Shown here in pieces: positions 15,677-24,050 of a stretch of DNA of 39,817 bases. How positions within the stretch are numbered: the stretch's first letter is position 1; every line of letters starts with the position of its first letter. The DNA is taken from NCBI RefSeq assembly GCF_004801315.1, contig NZ_SSNW01000055.1, forward strand, positions 1 through 39,817. The letters are read 5' to 3'. A program made the position numbers and the translations under genes. The stretch comes from Deinococcus sp. Arct2-2 (lineage in GTDB: Bacteria > Deinococcota > Deinococci > Deinococcales > Deinococcaceae). The notes under the pieces were generated by a model. That model saw nothing but the letters and a program-made list of their open reading frames with translations. It was not told the origin of the DNA and did no database searches.

Positions 15677-16351
15677 ATGAACCGCACGAGACGCTGGTGG
15701 ACCATCGCCCGCTTGGGGTCGAGGATAACGCTCGCCTGCGTCTTGTTGTGGATGGGCACCAGAACAGAGGGCGCGCCTTACCAGACGCGTCTCACCAAGG
15801 TCTTAATTGCTTGTGAGGCCCACATGCGTGCCCATCATGACGGAGCTATCCGGGTGGATGTATCGGGGGGTGACGCTGTTCGCACGGTGGTCAAGAAGAA
15901 CCAAGACCCGCTCGGCAGATTCCCCATCGATCGGGCTGTCGTCGGCGCACACCAGCGTGTCCTTCCCGTGGGGGTCCATGACCAAGCGGGGCCGAAGCAC
16001 CGCCTTGATGCATACCTTGTTGAGAGCGGTCAATTCAGGAATGTACAATATGGTTTCCCCTTACCTTACAAGCAGTCATCCCCGATAGCATCATCTCAGA
16101 ACGTGTACTGTGTTATCCCGCTTGTGTTTGATCTGGTCGTCTACATTTTATTATCAACACTGACCCTGCTGCCATTTCGAAATATGCTTGCCTATAAGTC
16201 ACCTCTAAAGCCGATTATGATCGCTTTAGGTGTAATCACTGGCGTTATTCTCACTGGATTAATTCTAGATATGATGTTTGGTCAATTTTTCTTGGTGTCA
16301 CCGTTCAAAGTCCTTCGGTACCATCACCGGATGATTCGCCTGGGGCTTTGA
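15677..16351 (+). pseudogene. Mosaic frame ending in an AT-rich membrane-protein fragment
   Basis: The frame is open from an ATG at 15677 but appears composite. Residues 1-35 look like a membrane anchor (SRITLACVLLWMGTRTEGA). About 15800-16045 reads better on the opposite strand. From about 16050 the DNA turns AT-rich and encodes three hydrophobic segments (VYCVIPLVFDLVVYILLS, IMIALGVITGVILTGLIL, MMFGQFFLVSPF) ending RYHHRMIRLGL. The base composition of this last part differs sharply from its neighbours, suggesting foreign DNA. I interpret it as joined fragments rather than one functional gene. Confidence 0.35.
15803..16048 (-). pseudogene. Possible tyrosine-recombinase C-terminal remnant
   Basis: The minus strand reads VLVLLDHRANSVTPRYIHPD near its end, which resembles the last motif of tyrosine recombinases (LgH....vT.rYiH with the catalytic Tyr). 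The preceding part (LTALNKVCIKAVLRPRLV) is also protein-like. The N-terminal domain and the other catalytic residues are missing. Identification is tentative. Confidence 0.35.
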
Positions 16352-16358
16352 CGGGTAT

Positions 16359-16479
16359 TGGAAGTCCGTTGACCCTCGGGCTCGGGCAAAAAGATGTCCA
16401 GCACACAAGGACAGCCGCCATCTGAATGGCCGTGAACCACGTGTAGAACACCTCTTTCCGAGAAGTCAACGGACTTCCA
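16359..16479. repeat. 121-bp segment bounded by perfect 15-bp inverted repeats
   Basis: TGGAAGTCCGTTGAC at 16359-16373 and GTCAACGGACTTCCA at 16465-16479 are exact reverse complements. The interior is 91 bases with no gene. It has the shape of a miniature inverted-repeat element. The third unit at 15615-15629 makes an alternative larger element (15615-16373) equally possible. No clear target duplication is seen. Confidence 0.55.
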
Positions 16480-16482
16480 AGA

Positions 16483-16917
16483 GTGGGAGGCGAACTTCTA
16501 CGCGACTGGATCAGGACGTTCGAGCTGCTCCTGGACGCCGCGCAGTGCTCGCGGGGGCTGAACGACGCGAGGGTGGACGGCCAGCATATCGGGCACACCC
16601 TGGGGCGCGCTGGATACGTGCTGGAGCGTGACGCACAGATCGGGTTGGCCCTGGGCGCCCTGTACCGTCACGCCCAGCAGGAAGCGTGGCGCGTGAGAAC
16701 GGCGATCTCCACCGGAGACGTCCCAGCGTGGCTCCAGCAGACACACTCGTTGTTCTTGAGCGACGGCGTCATTGAAGTGGCGCGGCGCACCAACCCAGGA
16801 CTGTACCGGGACTTGCTGCGGAGGCTGATGAAGGGGGAGTGCCGGGGGGGAGCCTTCATCGCCACCCCGGTCGAGCTGGAGCCCGTCGCCAGAGGGGCCG
16901 CGCTTTATTTGAGCTGA
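16483..16917 (+). CDS. Hypothetical protein (144 aa), possibly N-terminally truncated
   Basis: GTG start at 16483 with no clear ribosome-binding site. The translation is a natural-looking helical soluble protein (IRTFELLLDAAQCSRGLNDA, HTLGRAGYVLERDAQIGLAL, WRVRTAISTGDVPAWLQQTH). No family is recognised. Its start lies four bases after the right repeat of the 121-bp element, so the original N-terminus may have been removed by that insertion. It is convergent with the HNH gene. Confidence 0.45.
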   Translation: MGGELLRDWIRTFELLLDAAQCSRGLNDARVDGQHIGHTLGRAGYVLERDAQIGLALGALYRHAQQEAWRVRTAISTGDVPAWLQQTHSLFLSDGVIEVARRTNPGLYRDLLRRLMKGECRGGAFIATPVELEPVARGAALYLS

Positions 16918-16972
16918 TCCAAGAACAGCGGGGCGCTCAGCAGAGGTGCGCCGCGCCAGACCTTCACGCTGC

Positions 16973-18151
16973 TCAAGGAATCGAATCTGGGGTAAGGCCG
17001 ACCGGGGGGTTGATCTTGAAGCTCACCCCCAGCGAGGAATGAAGCGTAAACAGCAGCATGCGGAATTCTTCCTCGTCCGTGAGCGGGGTAAATGGATTCA
17101 GGCCCAAGGCCTCCCGGAAGTTCAAGCCACTTGCAGCGGTGGTGGCCACGAGTTGCAGACCTGGCTGGTGAATCTCGATTTCGTCAAGGTGCATCCGTTC
17201 GTTCTGATAGGTTCGCCGAACAACGATCTGCACCATGTTCTCCTCGGGCAGGATGCCGCCGGCCTCAAGGATGTGGCCGACAAATAGGAATTCGTCTTGC
17301 GCCACCCGGCGCGCGAGCGTAATCAGGATTTGATGGCCCCTGTGCAGACGCTTGGGCGTAATGTTCGTCATCTTCTGGCGCCCCTTGTGCAGCCTGGGAT
17401 GGCGCACCGGGTGAGGCGTGAAGACATCGTTACTCGACATGAAGGCGTCGAAATGCTGCCCTTTCATGGCCGTCCCCACCTGTGCCTGGCGCTCTTCATG
17501 CCCACTGTCAATCGTTAACCGGAAGACTTGGCCGCGCCACGCGACAGTGACCCGGTTACGGACGACGGACTTGGAGAAGTACGGCCCCTGATCCTCAATA
17601 GCTGCCTGCATCAGGGAATAGTTGTCGAGCTGTAAGTGGCGGATGGTTCCGGTCAGGCAATACTCCCGGAGCACACGGCCATGGAACATCCGCATCCGGT
17701 TGAAGCTGGTGCGGCTGATGACCGAGCCGAATCGAATGTGCCCCCGGTTGGACATGCGGTTTCGGAAGTCCACATGCGCGCTCCCATAAGCGACTTTAAG
17801 CAGCCACAGGAACATGACGGAACGGTCATCCGCTGAGAGCAGCCCAGGATTCTCGAAGATCCGGCGAACCGGGCGTTCGAGGAGGCTCAGCCGACCGTTG
17901 CACCGCTGGCAGCAGGGAACCGTGACCGGTCCGCGGATGGGAACATTGTTAGGCAGCAGCAGGTGGTTGCCCTTTTTGGGAACGTGGAGCCCCACCTGCC
18001 GCAACAGCCATTTGGGGATGAAATGTTCTACGGTCGCTTGTTGTCCAGGTGCCACATCCTGCCCATGGCCAGTCAGGCGCGAGTGGCAGACAAAGCACCT
18101 GGGTGGTGGCTGAGGGGCCGGAGACCTCCGGGTCTGGGCGTTCAAAGGCAT
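16973..18151 (-). CDS. HNH-type endonuclease-like protein (392 aa)
   Basis: Near the N-terminus are a CxxC knuckle (C19, C22 in RCFVC), the block VEHFIPKWLL (E42-H43, the position of the HNH catalytic histidine), and a second knuckle CCQRCN (C80/C81, C84, N85) followed by LLERPVRRIFENP. This C-x2-C ... EH.iPKwl ... C-x2-CN order is the signature of a group of zinc-bound HNH proteins of unknown target. The remaining 300 residues have no recognised domain. HNH proteins cut DNA, but no methylase, immunity or phage gene lies beside it, so its role (restriction, toxin, other) is open. The ATG at 18151 has no strong Shine-Dalgarno. Confidence 0.7.
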   Translation of the reverse strand: MPLNAQTRRSPAPQPPPRCFVCHSRLTGHGQDVAPGQQATVEHFIPKWLLRQVGLHVPKKGNHLLLPNNVPIRGPVTVPCCQRCNGRLSLLERPVRRIFENPGLLSADDRSVMFLWLLKVAYGSAHVDFRNRMSNRGHIRFGSVISRTSFNRMRMFHGRVLREYCLTGTIRHLQLDNYSLMQAAIEDQGPYFSKSVVRNRVTVAWRGQVFRLTIDSGHEERQAQVGTAMKGQHFDAFMSSNDVFTPHPVRHPRLHKGRQKMTNITPKRLHRGHQILITLARRVAQDEFLFVGHILEAGGILPEENMVQIVVRRTYQNERMHLDEIEIHQPGLQLVATTAASGLNFREALGLNPFTPLTDEEEFRMLLFTLHSSLGVSFKINPPVGLTPDSIP

Positions 18152-18462
18152 GGGCGGGCAGATTAGCAGCCCGGCACTTGCTTGGCCCTTCCCATCGCTG
18201 TCCTGGTTGAAGTGCTGCCCATATCAATCCACACCGGGGCAGCGCTGTACAGCACGCACGAAGTTCTCACCAGTACCCCGGATGAGCACGGCGTCCATCG
18301 GGGGAGTTTTATTCATGTCACCACCCTCGTGTCGCGGGTATCTGTCACCACTTCGCGCCTTGAGGCGGGCCTAGATTTTACTGCTCGGGTGACTCAGCCG
18401 TCATGCGAGTCAATGCGAAAGTTAGTCGCGACTGTGTGAGGTAGGTCTGCCGGTTCGAAGGG

Positions 18463-19203
18463 TCATCGTCCTGTTGGGGAGGTCAGCACGGGTCTGGTTC
18501 CCTGATCGCTCGCCAGCCGCCCGTCCTGGAGCATGACATGCCGCTGTGCTCGCGCTGCCACCAGCGGATCGTGCGTGACCACGACCACTGTGTGACCCCG
18601 GGCATGCAGGTCAGCGAAGAGGTCGAGGATCTCCCCCCACAGTGCTTGCGGCAGGTTGCCGGTGGGCTCGTCGGCCAGCAGCAGGGCCGGCTCACGAACG
18701 ATGGCGCGGGCAATTGCGACGCGTTGCTGCTCGCCGCCGCTGAGCTGGCCCGGGCGGTGGTCGGCCCGCGCGCCCAGCCCGACTGACGCCAAGGTGTGCT
18801 GGGCCCGTTCCCGCGCCTGTGTTCTCGAGATTCCCGCCCAGCGCAGCGGCCGGGCCACGTTGTCCAGCGCGCTGAGTTCCGGCAGCAGGTGGAAGCCCTG
18901 GAAGATGAAGCCCAGCGTCTCGCCGCGCAGCCGCGACTGCGCGCGGTCAGAGAGCGCCCAGGCGTCCTGGCCGTCAATGAAGACCTGCCCCCCACTGGGC
19001 CGCTCGAGCAGGCCCAGCATGCTCAGCAGTGTGGATTTGCCACTCCCCGAGGGGCCGGTCACCGAGACGAACTCACCGGCGTGGAGGTCAAGGGTCACGT
19101 CCTGCAGCACGCTCAGCGCCCCGTACTGCCGGGAGACACTGCGGAGAGCGGCAAGAGGAACGGTGAGGTGGGCTTGCTTAACGGTCATGGTCATTAGGGT
19201 CAT
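18463..19203 (-). CDS. ABC transporter ATPase (MacB/LolD type)
   Basis: A 246-aa nucleotide-binding protein: Walker [10 protein letters not shown] (residues 50-58), Q-loop [17 protein letters not shown], signature [14 protein letters not shown], Walker [12 protein letters not shown] and the switch histidine in VTHD. The FQ.F.LLPEL.a..N pattern marks the MacB/LolD/FtsE group that drives FtsX-type permeases. After TGNL the usual Asp of the D-loop is Pro ([10 protein letters not shown]), an oddity that could weaken ATPase coupling. ATG at 19203 with GGAGG upstream. It begins 18 bases after the permease stop, so they form one operon. Confidence 0.93.
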   Translation of the reverse strand: MTLMTMTVKQAHLTVPLAALRSVSRQYGALSVLQDVTLDLHAGEFVSVTGPSGSGKSTLLSMLGLLERPSGGQVFIDGQDAWALSDRAQSRLRGETLGFIFQGFHLLPELSALDNVARPLRWAGISRTQARERAQHTLASVGLGARADHRPGQLSGGEQQRVAIARAIVREPALLLADEPTGNLPQALWGEILDLFADLHARGHTVVVVTHDPLVAARAQRHVMLQDGRLASDQGTRPVLTSPTGR

Positions 19204-19221
19204 GGTGTTCCTCCAGGGAGA

Positions 19222-21612
19222 TTAGCTGCCCGCACTGAGCAGGGCGCCCAACCGCTGTCCGGCCAGCCAGCGCTCCCCGAGCCGGGTGAGCAGCAACGTG
19301 AGTGTGCCCGTGACGAGTGCGGCCGCGCCGAGCGTGAGCGGCCCCGGCAGAGCGGGGTGGGCCTCTGGCAGCAAGTCGCCGGCCAGGCCAAGCGGCGCGT
19401 CCAGCGAGAAGGCGTTGGCCAGGGCTGGCGTGAGCATGGTCGCCATTCCCAGCGCGAGCGCCGAGCCCAGCAGCCCCAAGGCCAGCCCGCCCAGCGCCCA
19501 GCGGCGGCGCAGTTGCTGGCGGCTGAGCCCCTGTGACCGGTCGAGGGCAGTACGGTAACGTGTCGCGTCCAGATAGGCCAGGAACCCGCCCAGTAGCCCG
19601 AAACTGCTCAGCGCGCCGGCGGCCAAGGCGAGACCCAGGAATAGCCGCCCCTGTTGGGCGAGCCGTTCGAGCAGGGCATCGATGCTGGGCGCAGCGGGGG
19701 TCAAGGCAAACGCCAGGCCAGGGCGATGGGCGCCAATGGCATCCCGCAGCCGCATCACCCTAGCTGGGGTGGCGTCGGCATCCAGGCGCAGCAGCAGGGT
19801 CGTCGTGCGCAGGACGCCGTCCGTGGGCTGCGCCCCTTTCATCCCTGGCAGCGAGTCCTGTTGCCCGGGCAGACCCACCTCGGGCGGCACGATCACCTCC
19901 GGGAAGTCCACCATCACGAAGCGCGTCAGGGCGTCCGGTGGGTCGTACAGCCCACTCACCGGGCACGGCCGCGTGCCCTCGCGGCCCGGAACGGACACCG
20001 TGTCACCCACGCCCACCCCATACGTGCGGGCCAAGTCGGCGTTCAGCAGGCAGCCGCCGGGCCGGCCCTGACGCACGGTAATCCCTAGCACGTCTAGCAG
20101 CCCGGGGTCGCCGGTCACCAAGCGGTTGACGTAGACCCGCCGCCCCCGCACATCCAGGAAGCCGTTGATGCGCTCTCCGATGGCAACCGAAGCCACCCCA
20201 GGTTGATCCGCCAGCCAGCGAACGTCTGCCGCCGTGAGGGCGCGGCTTGTGAAAGCGCCGGACGCGCCCCGCCGGGTGTCGCTCGAGCCCGAGGTGGCCA
20301 ACTCCAGAACCCGTCCAAAGTCCTGGGTGACCCGTCGGGCCTGGGCGTCTAGACCCTCCCCCACCCCCAGGGCGCTGAGGACGCCGCCCAATGCCAGGCC
20401 GAAGGCGAGCAGTAGCCCCACCAGCAGCGGGACGGCCACCTGCCCCGGCCGTGCGCCGCGGAGCAGTCCCGCGACAGACTCCCGCAACACACCCGCACAC
20501 AGCGTCAGCGTGAGTGCCCCCAAAGCAAGCGGGGGAAGCAATCCTGCGAGCAGCAGCACTGCCGTGGGTGGTGTCCCCACCACGACGCCCGGCAGCGCTG
20601 CCGGCAGTAAGTAGACCACTGGCGTGCCGAGGGCGGCGCCGAGCAGCGCGGGAGCGACGCTCCGGCCCAGCTCCGCGCCGAGGAGCCGACCCCGCCGGCC
20701 ACCCAGCGCCAAATCGGTGCCCAGCAGCACGCGCCTGCGCAGCAATCCCGAGAGCGTCAGTGCGCCCAGCGACAGCAGGCCTGAGCCCACCAGGAGGCCG
20801 GCCAGCAGGGGCAACGAACGGGAGCGCTGAATGACGCGGTTCCGGACGGCGGTGGCTTCGGGCGTGTCCCGGAGGGCGCGCAGGTCGGTGAGCTGAAGCC
20901 CCCGGAGGCGCGTGCGGGTATAGGTTTGCAGGAACTGCACGTCGGCCGGAGACGGACCCTGCCGGAAGACGACCGTCACGGCTGGAGTCGCGAAGTCGGA
21001 CAGGAACTGATCTGCCCCTGGAGCGGCCGGATCGACGCGCCGGTACCCGCCGGCGTCGGGATCCTCCGGGCCGCGCCAGGGACTCGGGCGCACGATGCCA
21101 GTCACGGTGAGCGGCTCCGGGACGACGTGCTCGTTGCGGATCACTTGCTGCCCGAGCAAGGTGAGTGGGTCGTCGGCAAGCCGGCGGGCGACGCTTTCAC
21201 TCAGCACGATCTCGGGGGCGTTGAGGCCGGGGTCGTGCCCGGCGATCAGCGTGAGGCCGCGCGCCTCCTGGTAGGGGCCCAGGGTGTCGATGGTCTCCAG
21301 TGAGGTCACAAGCCGTGACCCGGCGCGCAGCCGATCCTGCATGGACTGGTTCGCCACCGCGTACACCCAGGCCCGCTCGCCCAGTCCAGCCTGGAGAGCG
21401 CTGAGCGTCCCTGCCAGGTCATACTTCGCAGCTTTTGGGCGCTGACCCGGCTGCAGGTTCATGAAATTTTCCCTCGCCTCAATGCGGAAGACGGGACGCG
21501 CGTCGTTGAGGAAGGAGAAGGCGCGCCCGGTTGGCCAAGCGAGCCAGGCGGACGCAGCGGTGATCAGAGCGAGCAGGGCGCAGGACAGGAGCGTGATCAT
21601 AAACCGGGGCAT
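19222..21612 (-). CDS. ABC transporter permease, FtsX/MacB type (796 aa)
   Basis: The N-terminal membrane helix ([21 protein letters not shown]) is followed by a large extracytoplasmic domain of about 230 residues ([50 protein letters not shown]), then a first group of helices from about residue 265, a second extracytoplasmic domain ([20 protein letters not shown]), and a last helix group from about residue 660. This duplicated FtsX layout is typical of long MacB-like permeases that move lipids, peptides or lipoproteins out of the membrane. The ATG at 21612 has GGAGG upstream. Downstream of the PadR-coupled membrane protein and upstream of its ATPase, so the whole set should be one PadR-controlled operon. 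Confidence 0.9.
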   Translation of the reverse strand: MPRFMITLLSCALLALITAASAWLAWPTGRAFSFLNDARPVFRIEARENFMNLQPGQRPKAAKYDLAGTLSALQAGLGERAWVYAVANQSMQDRLRAGSRLVTSLETIDTLGPYQEARGLTLIAGHDPGLNAPEIVLSESVARRLADDPLTLLGQQVIRNEHVVPEPLTVTGIVRPSPWRGPEDPDAGGYRRVDPAAPGADQFLSDFATPAVTVVFRQGPSPADVQFLQTYTRTRLRGLQLTDLRALRDTPEATAVRNRVIQRSRSLPLLAGLLVGSGLLSLGALTLSGLLRRRVLLGTDLALGGRRGRLLGAELGRSVAPALLGAALGTPVVYLLPAALPGVVVGTPPTAVLLLAGLLPPLALGALTLTLCAGVLRESVAGLLRGARPGQVAVPLLVGLLLAFGLALGGVLSALGVGEGLDAQARRVTQDFGRVLELATSGSSDTRRGASGAFTSRALTAADVRWLADQPGVASVAIGERINGFLDVRGRRVYVNRLVTGDPGLLDVLGITVRQGRPGGCLLNADLARTYGVGVGDTVSVPGREGTRPCPVSGLYDPPDALTRFVMVDFPEVIVPPEVGLPGQQDSLPGMKGAQPTDGVLRTTTLLLRLDADATPARVMRLRDAIGAHRPGLAFALTPAAPSIDALLERLAQQGRLFLGLALAAGALSSFGLLGGFLAYLDATRYRTALDRSQGLSRQQLRRRWALGGLALGLLGSALALGMATMLTPALANAFSLDAPLGLAGDLLPEAHPALPGPLTLGAAALVTGTLTLLLTRLGERWLAGQRLGALLSAGS

Positions 21613-21697
21613 GCAATGACCTCCAAAGCGGACACAAGGTAGAGGTAGGCTGTCCCGGGGACGGTGTCCACCGGGAGACAGAGGGAACCGCTCAGTC

Positions 21698-22777
21698 TTA
21701 GAGGTTCGCCTGGAGGATCTCGGGTGTCACGGCTCCCAAAGGGACGTTGGTGAGTTGTACGAGCAGGGCGGGGAGACCATTGTCGGTGGCAGGCCCCAAC
21801 TCGCTGATGTTCGTCACGAGCTTCAGCTGGACGGAGACGCTGTGTGATGCAGCGCTGCGCAGCCTGACCCGGCCACCGGTGCCCACCGGCGCGACATCGA
21901 AGTTCACGCGTCCGTCGGCAGTTCGCGTCACCAGCATCACCACCTCCCCTGGGGCCAGGGCGGTGGTCAGCCGGTGCAGTGGACTGCGGCCTGTCGTGGA
22001 CTCGGCCGGGGCCGCTGGACTCATCCGGGCGAGCAGCACCCTCCCAAGGCCGCGGTAGTAGGCTGCGCTGGTCATCTGACCCTGCGCCGGGGAAAGGGTG
22101 AGTGTCAGTAGGCCGCCCTGAAGCACTGGCATGCGGTTATAGCCCCGTACCCTCAGCTCCGGCTCGACCTGCAGCAGAGCGGCCGTCAGGGCAGCGGCCC
22201 CGATCCGGGGGTGCGCGCCGGACGTGAGGGACGCGTGCACGGTGACGGGGGACGCGGGCACGGTGACCGGGTGCCCCCGCCAGATGATTTGCAAGGTGCC
22301 GTCCCGGGCCACACTCGCCCGGACACCCGGACGACGCAGCGCGGCGGCGACCTCATCCGGCTGAAGCCAGACGTCCCCCAAGGTGGCGGCCAGACACGGT
22401 GTGGATCCGCGGGAACACGCCAAGCTCCGCACGACTCCCGCCCACGGGGGCTGCACGCTCAGCACCTCCGGGGCCGGGGTGGGGCGCAGGGCCAGCAGCG
22501 TCGCCGTGGCCATCAGCAGGCCCAGCCCCAGGGCAAAGGATCCCGTCCGGAACACCCGGCCCATCCCGATGCTGACCCGTCCTGGCACGCCGAGTTCTGC
22601 CAGGGCCTGCGCCAGGGCCGCGTCCTGTGGGTGCCCCATGGCCTGCAGGTGGCGGCTGCGGGTGAGCAGGTGATCCTCGAGTTCGTCCCACAGTTCTTGG
22701 CGGTGCTGGCGCGGCACGCCGAGGGTGGCCCGCCGCAGGTAGGCGGTCAAGCGCGGCGGGGGAGCGTCGTGGCTCAC
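21698..22777 (-). CDS. PadR-coupled membrane protein with large extracytoplasmic domain (module 2)
   Basis: A 359-aa paralogue of the protein at 7734-8846. Cytoplasmic prefix LTAYLRRATLGVPRQHRQEL, WDELEDHLLTRSRHLQ, ALAQALAELGVPGRV; one membrane helix near residues 75-95 (FALGLGLLMATATLLAL); then an extracytoplasmic part with the conserved pair SLACSRGSTPCL followed by ALRRPGV. It starts in the ATGA overlap with the PadR stop, exactly as in module 1. It lies between the regulator and the ABC transporter genes. Its sequence suggests a membrane-bound sensor or accessory protein, but this is inference from position. Confidence 0.75.
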   Translation of the reverse strand: MSHDAPPPRLTAYLRRATLGVPRQHRQELWDELEDHLLTRSRHLQAMGHPQDAALAQALAELGVPGRVSIGMGRVFRTGSFALGLGLLMATATLLALRPTPAPEVLSVQPPWAGVVRSLACSRGSTPCLAATLGDVWLQPDEVAAALRRPGVRASVARDGTLQIIWRGHPVTVPASPVTVHASLTSGAHPRIGAAALTAALLQVEPELRVRGYNRMPVLQGGLLTLTLSPAQGQMTSAAYYRGLGRVLLARMSPAAPAESTTGRSPLHRLTTALAPGEVVMLVTRTADGRVNFDVAPVGTGGRVRLRSAASHSVSVQLKLVTNISELGPATDNGLPALLVQLTNVPLGAVTPEILQANL

Positions 22778-23100
22778 ACGTCACCAGTCACATGGCGCAT
22801 GGCCCGCTGGAATGCCGAGTATTCCTCGCGCCGGCGCCACAGCTGGGCCTGCCCTGTCTCGGTGAGCCGGTAGTACTTCCGCGGCTTGCCATTCCCCCCG
22901 ATCTCGCGTAGCTCAGTCGTCAGCAGGCCGTCCCGCTCCAGGCGGTAGAGCGCAGGGTACAGGCTGCCCTCTTTGAAGTCGAAGTAGCCGTCCGTGCGCG
23001 CCTTGGCCTCCTGGATGATGGCCAGGCCGTACAGCGGGCCTGCCTCCAGAATGGACAGCAGGATGAATTCGAGGTTGCCGCGGAGCAGATCAGGGTTCAC
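22774..23100 (-). CDS. PadR family transcriptional regulator (module 2)
   Basis: A 108-aa PadR protein: LEFILLSILEAGPLYGLAII, TDGYFDFKEGSLYPALYRLE, GKPRKYYRLTETGQAQL. The GTG at 23100 is chosen because GGAGG sits five bases upstream and the resulting N-terminus (NPDLLRGNLEFILL) matches that of the first PadR in length. A TTG at 23112 would add four residues ahead of the Shine-Dalgarno. It probably represses its own operon (membrane protein, ABC permease, ATPase) through the 25-bp block just upstream. Confidence 0.93.
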   Translation of the reverse strand: MNPDLLRGNLEFILLSILEAGPLYGLAIIQEAKARTDGYFDFKEGSLYPALYRLERDGLLTTELREIGGNGKPRKYYRLTETGQAQLWRRREEYSAFQRAMRHVTGDV

Positions 23101-23120
23101 ATTCACCTCCAAGACAGAGT

Positions 23121-23145
23121 CTAGTCTGTCTATATAGTGTGTCTA
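23121..23145 (-). promoter_or_regulatory. PadR-type operator/promoter, copy 2
   Basis: The minus strand reads TAGACACACTATATAG then ACAGACTAG, matching copy 1 at 7365-7389 at 19 of 25 positions without gaps. It carries a TATATAG -10-like core, and the adjacent AGACAGA/TCTGTCT repeat makes the region strongly palindromic. It begins 20 bases upstream of the GTG. Confidence 0.6.
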
Positions 23146-23499
23146 AGAAGGTCGACCTGTCAAGTGGAGGTTCCAGGCACTGGCTAAAGGCTGGGCGCTC
23201 CTCAGCGCGTCTAAGCCAGGGCCTGATACCCAGCACGCTTGAACCATGTGATTGGGTTGGTGGGGCGCAAGTCTAGGGTTCTTGCCCTCAAGGTGAGTCA
23301 ACAACCCATAGCCATGTGCGCAGACGCTAGAGCCTGCTGACCGCAGCTTCCGTCAATCTGTGCCAAGTTCGGTTCCCTCATCTGCTGCAGCGCCACGTGC
23401 GCTGAGCTCCCACTGGCCGCAGCAGACGCCCGACGAAAGCAGCGGGCTCAAGCCCGCTGCGCTCCTATCAGACTGTCCGGTACAACTCGGCCAGATCAA
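23146..23499. other. Intergenic stretch, nothing recognised
   Basis: No open frame with natural protein character and no structured repeat was seen here. Confidence 0.3.
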
Positions 23500-23742
23500 T
23501 CAGCCGGGTCTGTTCCGGGGGGCAGCCCTGAAGTCCCGATGGAAGCCAGCACGCCTAAAGACCAGCCACTGGCGCACCGAGGCCTCGCCCAGCAGCTTCT
23601 TGGCATTGTCCTGCAACTGCTGCAGCACCCGCAGGCCCTGGGGCGGGGCCGTCCACTAGCACGCCCCGAGCAGCCGGCGGGCCTACTGGCCCAGGCCCAG
23701 GCGGCAGGCCACATCAATTTCCGCGTCTTGCTCGCCCCGTGC
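23500..23742 (-). pseudogene. Broken gene with two in-frame TAG codons
   Basis: One minus-strand frame reads EQDAEIDVACRLGLGQ, TAG, ARRLLGAC, TAG, WTAPPQGLRVLQQLQDNAKK, LLGEASVRQWLVFRRAGFHR, DFRAAPRNRPG and a TGA at 23500-23502. The later part is convincingly protein-like, but the family is unknown and the start is lost. Confidence 0.4.
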
Positions 23743-23881
23743 GCTGAGACTTGGCGGTGCAGAGCAATCCCGATCTCTCAGGGAGCAGTGGTCTGACAAG
23801 CGCGGCTGTCCTTAACCGAATTCCAACTGTGCGCACGCGCTGAGGTTCTTGCTGCAGTGGACGAGACAGAGTCCATCCCCG

Positions 23882-23929
23882 AGTTCAGAAGTCTAGGAGC
23901 TTCCTGGTTTTTTCCTAGACTTCTGAACT
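23882..23929. promoter_or_regulatory. Perfect 17-bp inverted repeat upstream of the AbiE pair
   Basis: AGTTCAGAAGTCTAGGA (23882-23898) pairs exactly with TCCTAGACTTCTGAACT (23913-23929) around a 14-base loop. The outer half AGTTCAGAA recurs in two more sites nearer the gene. AbiEi antitoxins of known systems repress their promoter by binding inverted repeats, so this is the likely operator. A terminator is less likely because the T-run lies in the loop. Confidence 0.65.
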
Positions 23930-23955
23930 GTAGAAAAATGTGGTAAGTTCCCTAC

Positions 23956-24003
23956 AGTTCAGAACTGGCGGTTATTACTGACTTTCTCCGTCAATTCTGA
24001 ACT
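23956..24003. promoter_or_regulatory. Second pair of AGTTCAGAA-type operator sites
   Basis: AGTTCAGAACT at 23956-23966 is itself palindromic, and AATTCTGAACT at 23993-24003 is a one-mismatch inverse of the same word. They lie 48-95 bases ahead of the antitoxin ATG, so bound protein would cover the promoter. Confidence 0.6.
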
Positions 24004-24050
24004 ATCAGCGGCCTGCAGCGGAGCTGGCGTTGAGAACCGGAGGCGAGCAC

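Noticed and set aside
18182..18439. 85-codon frame between the HNH gene and the ABC ATPase
   Set aside because: No start signal, no recognised family, and composition does not distinguish it from chance.
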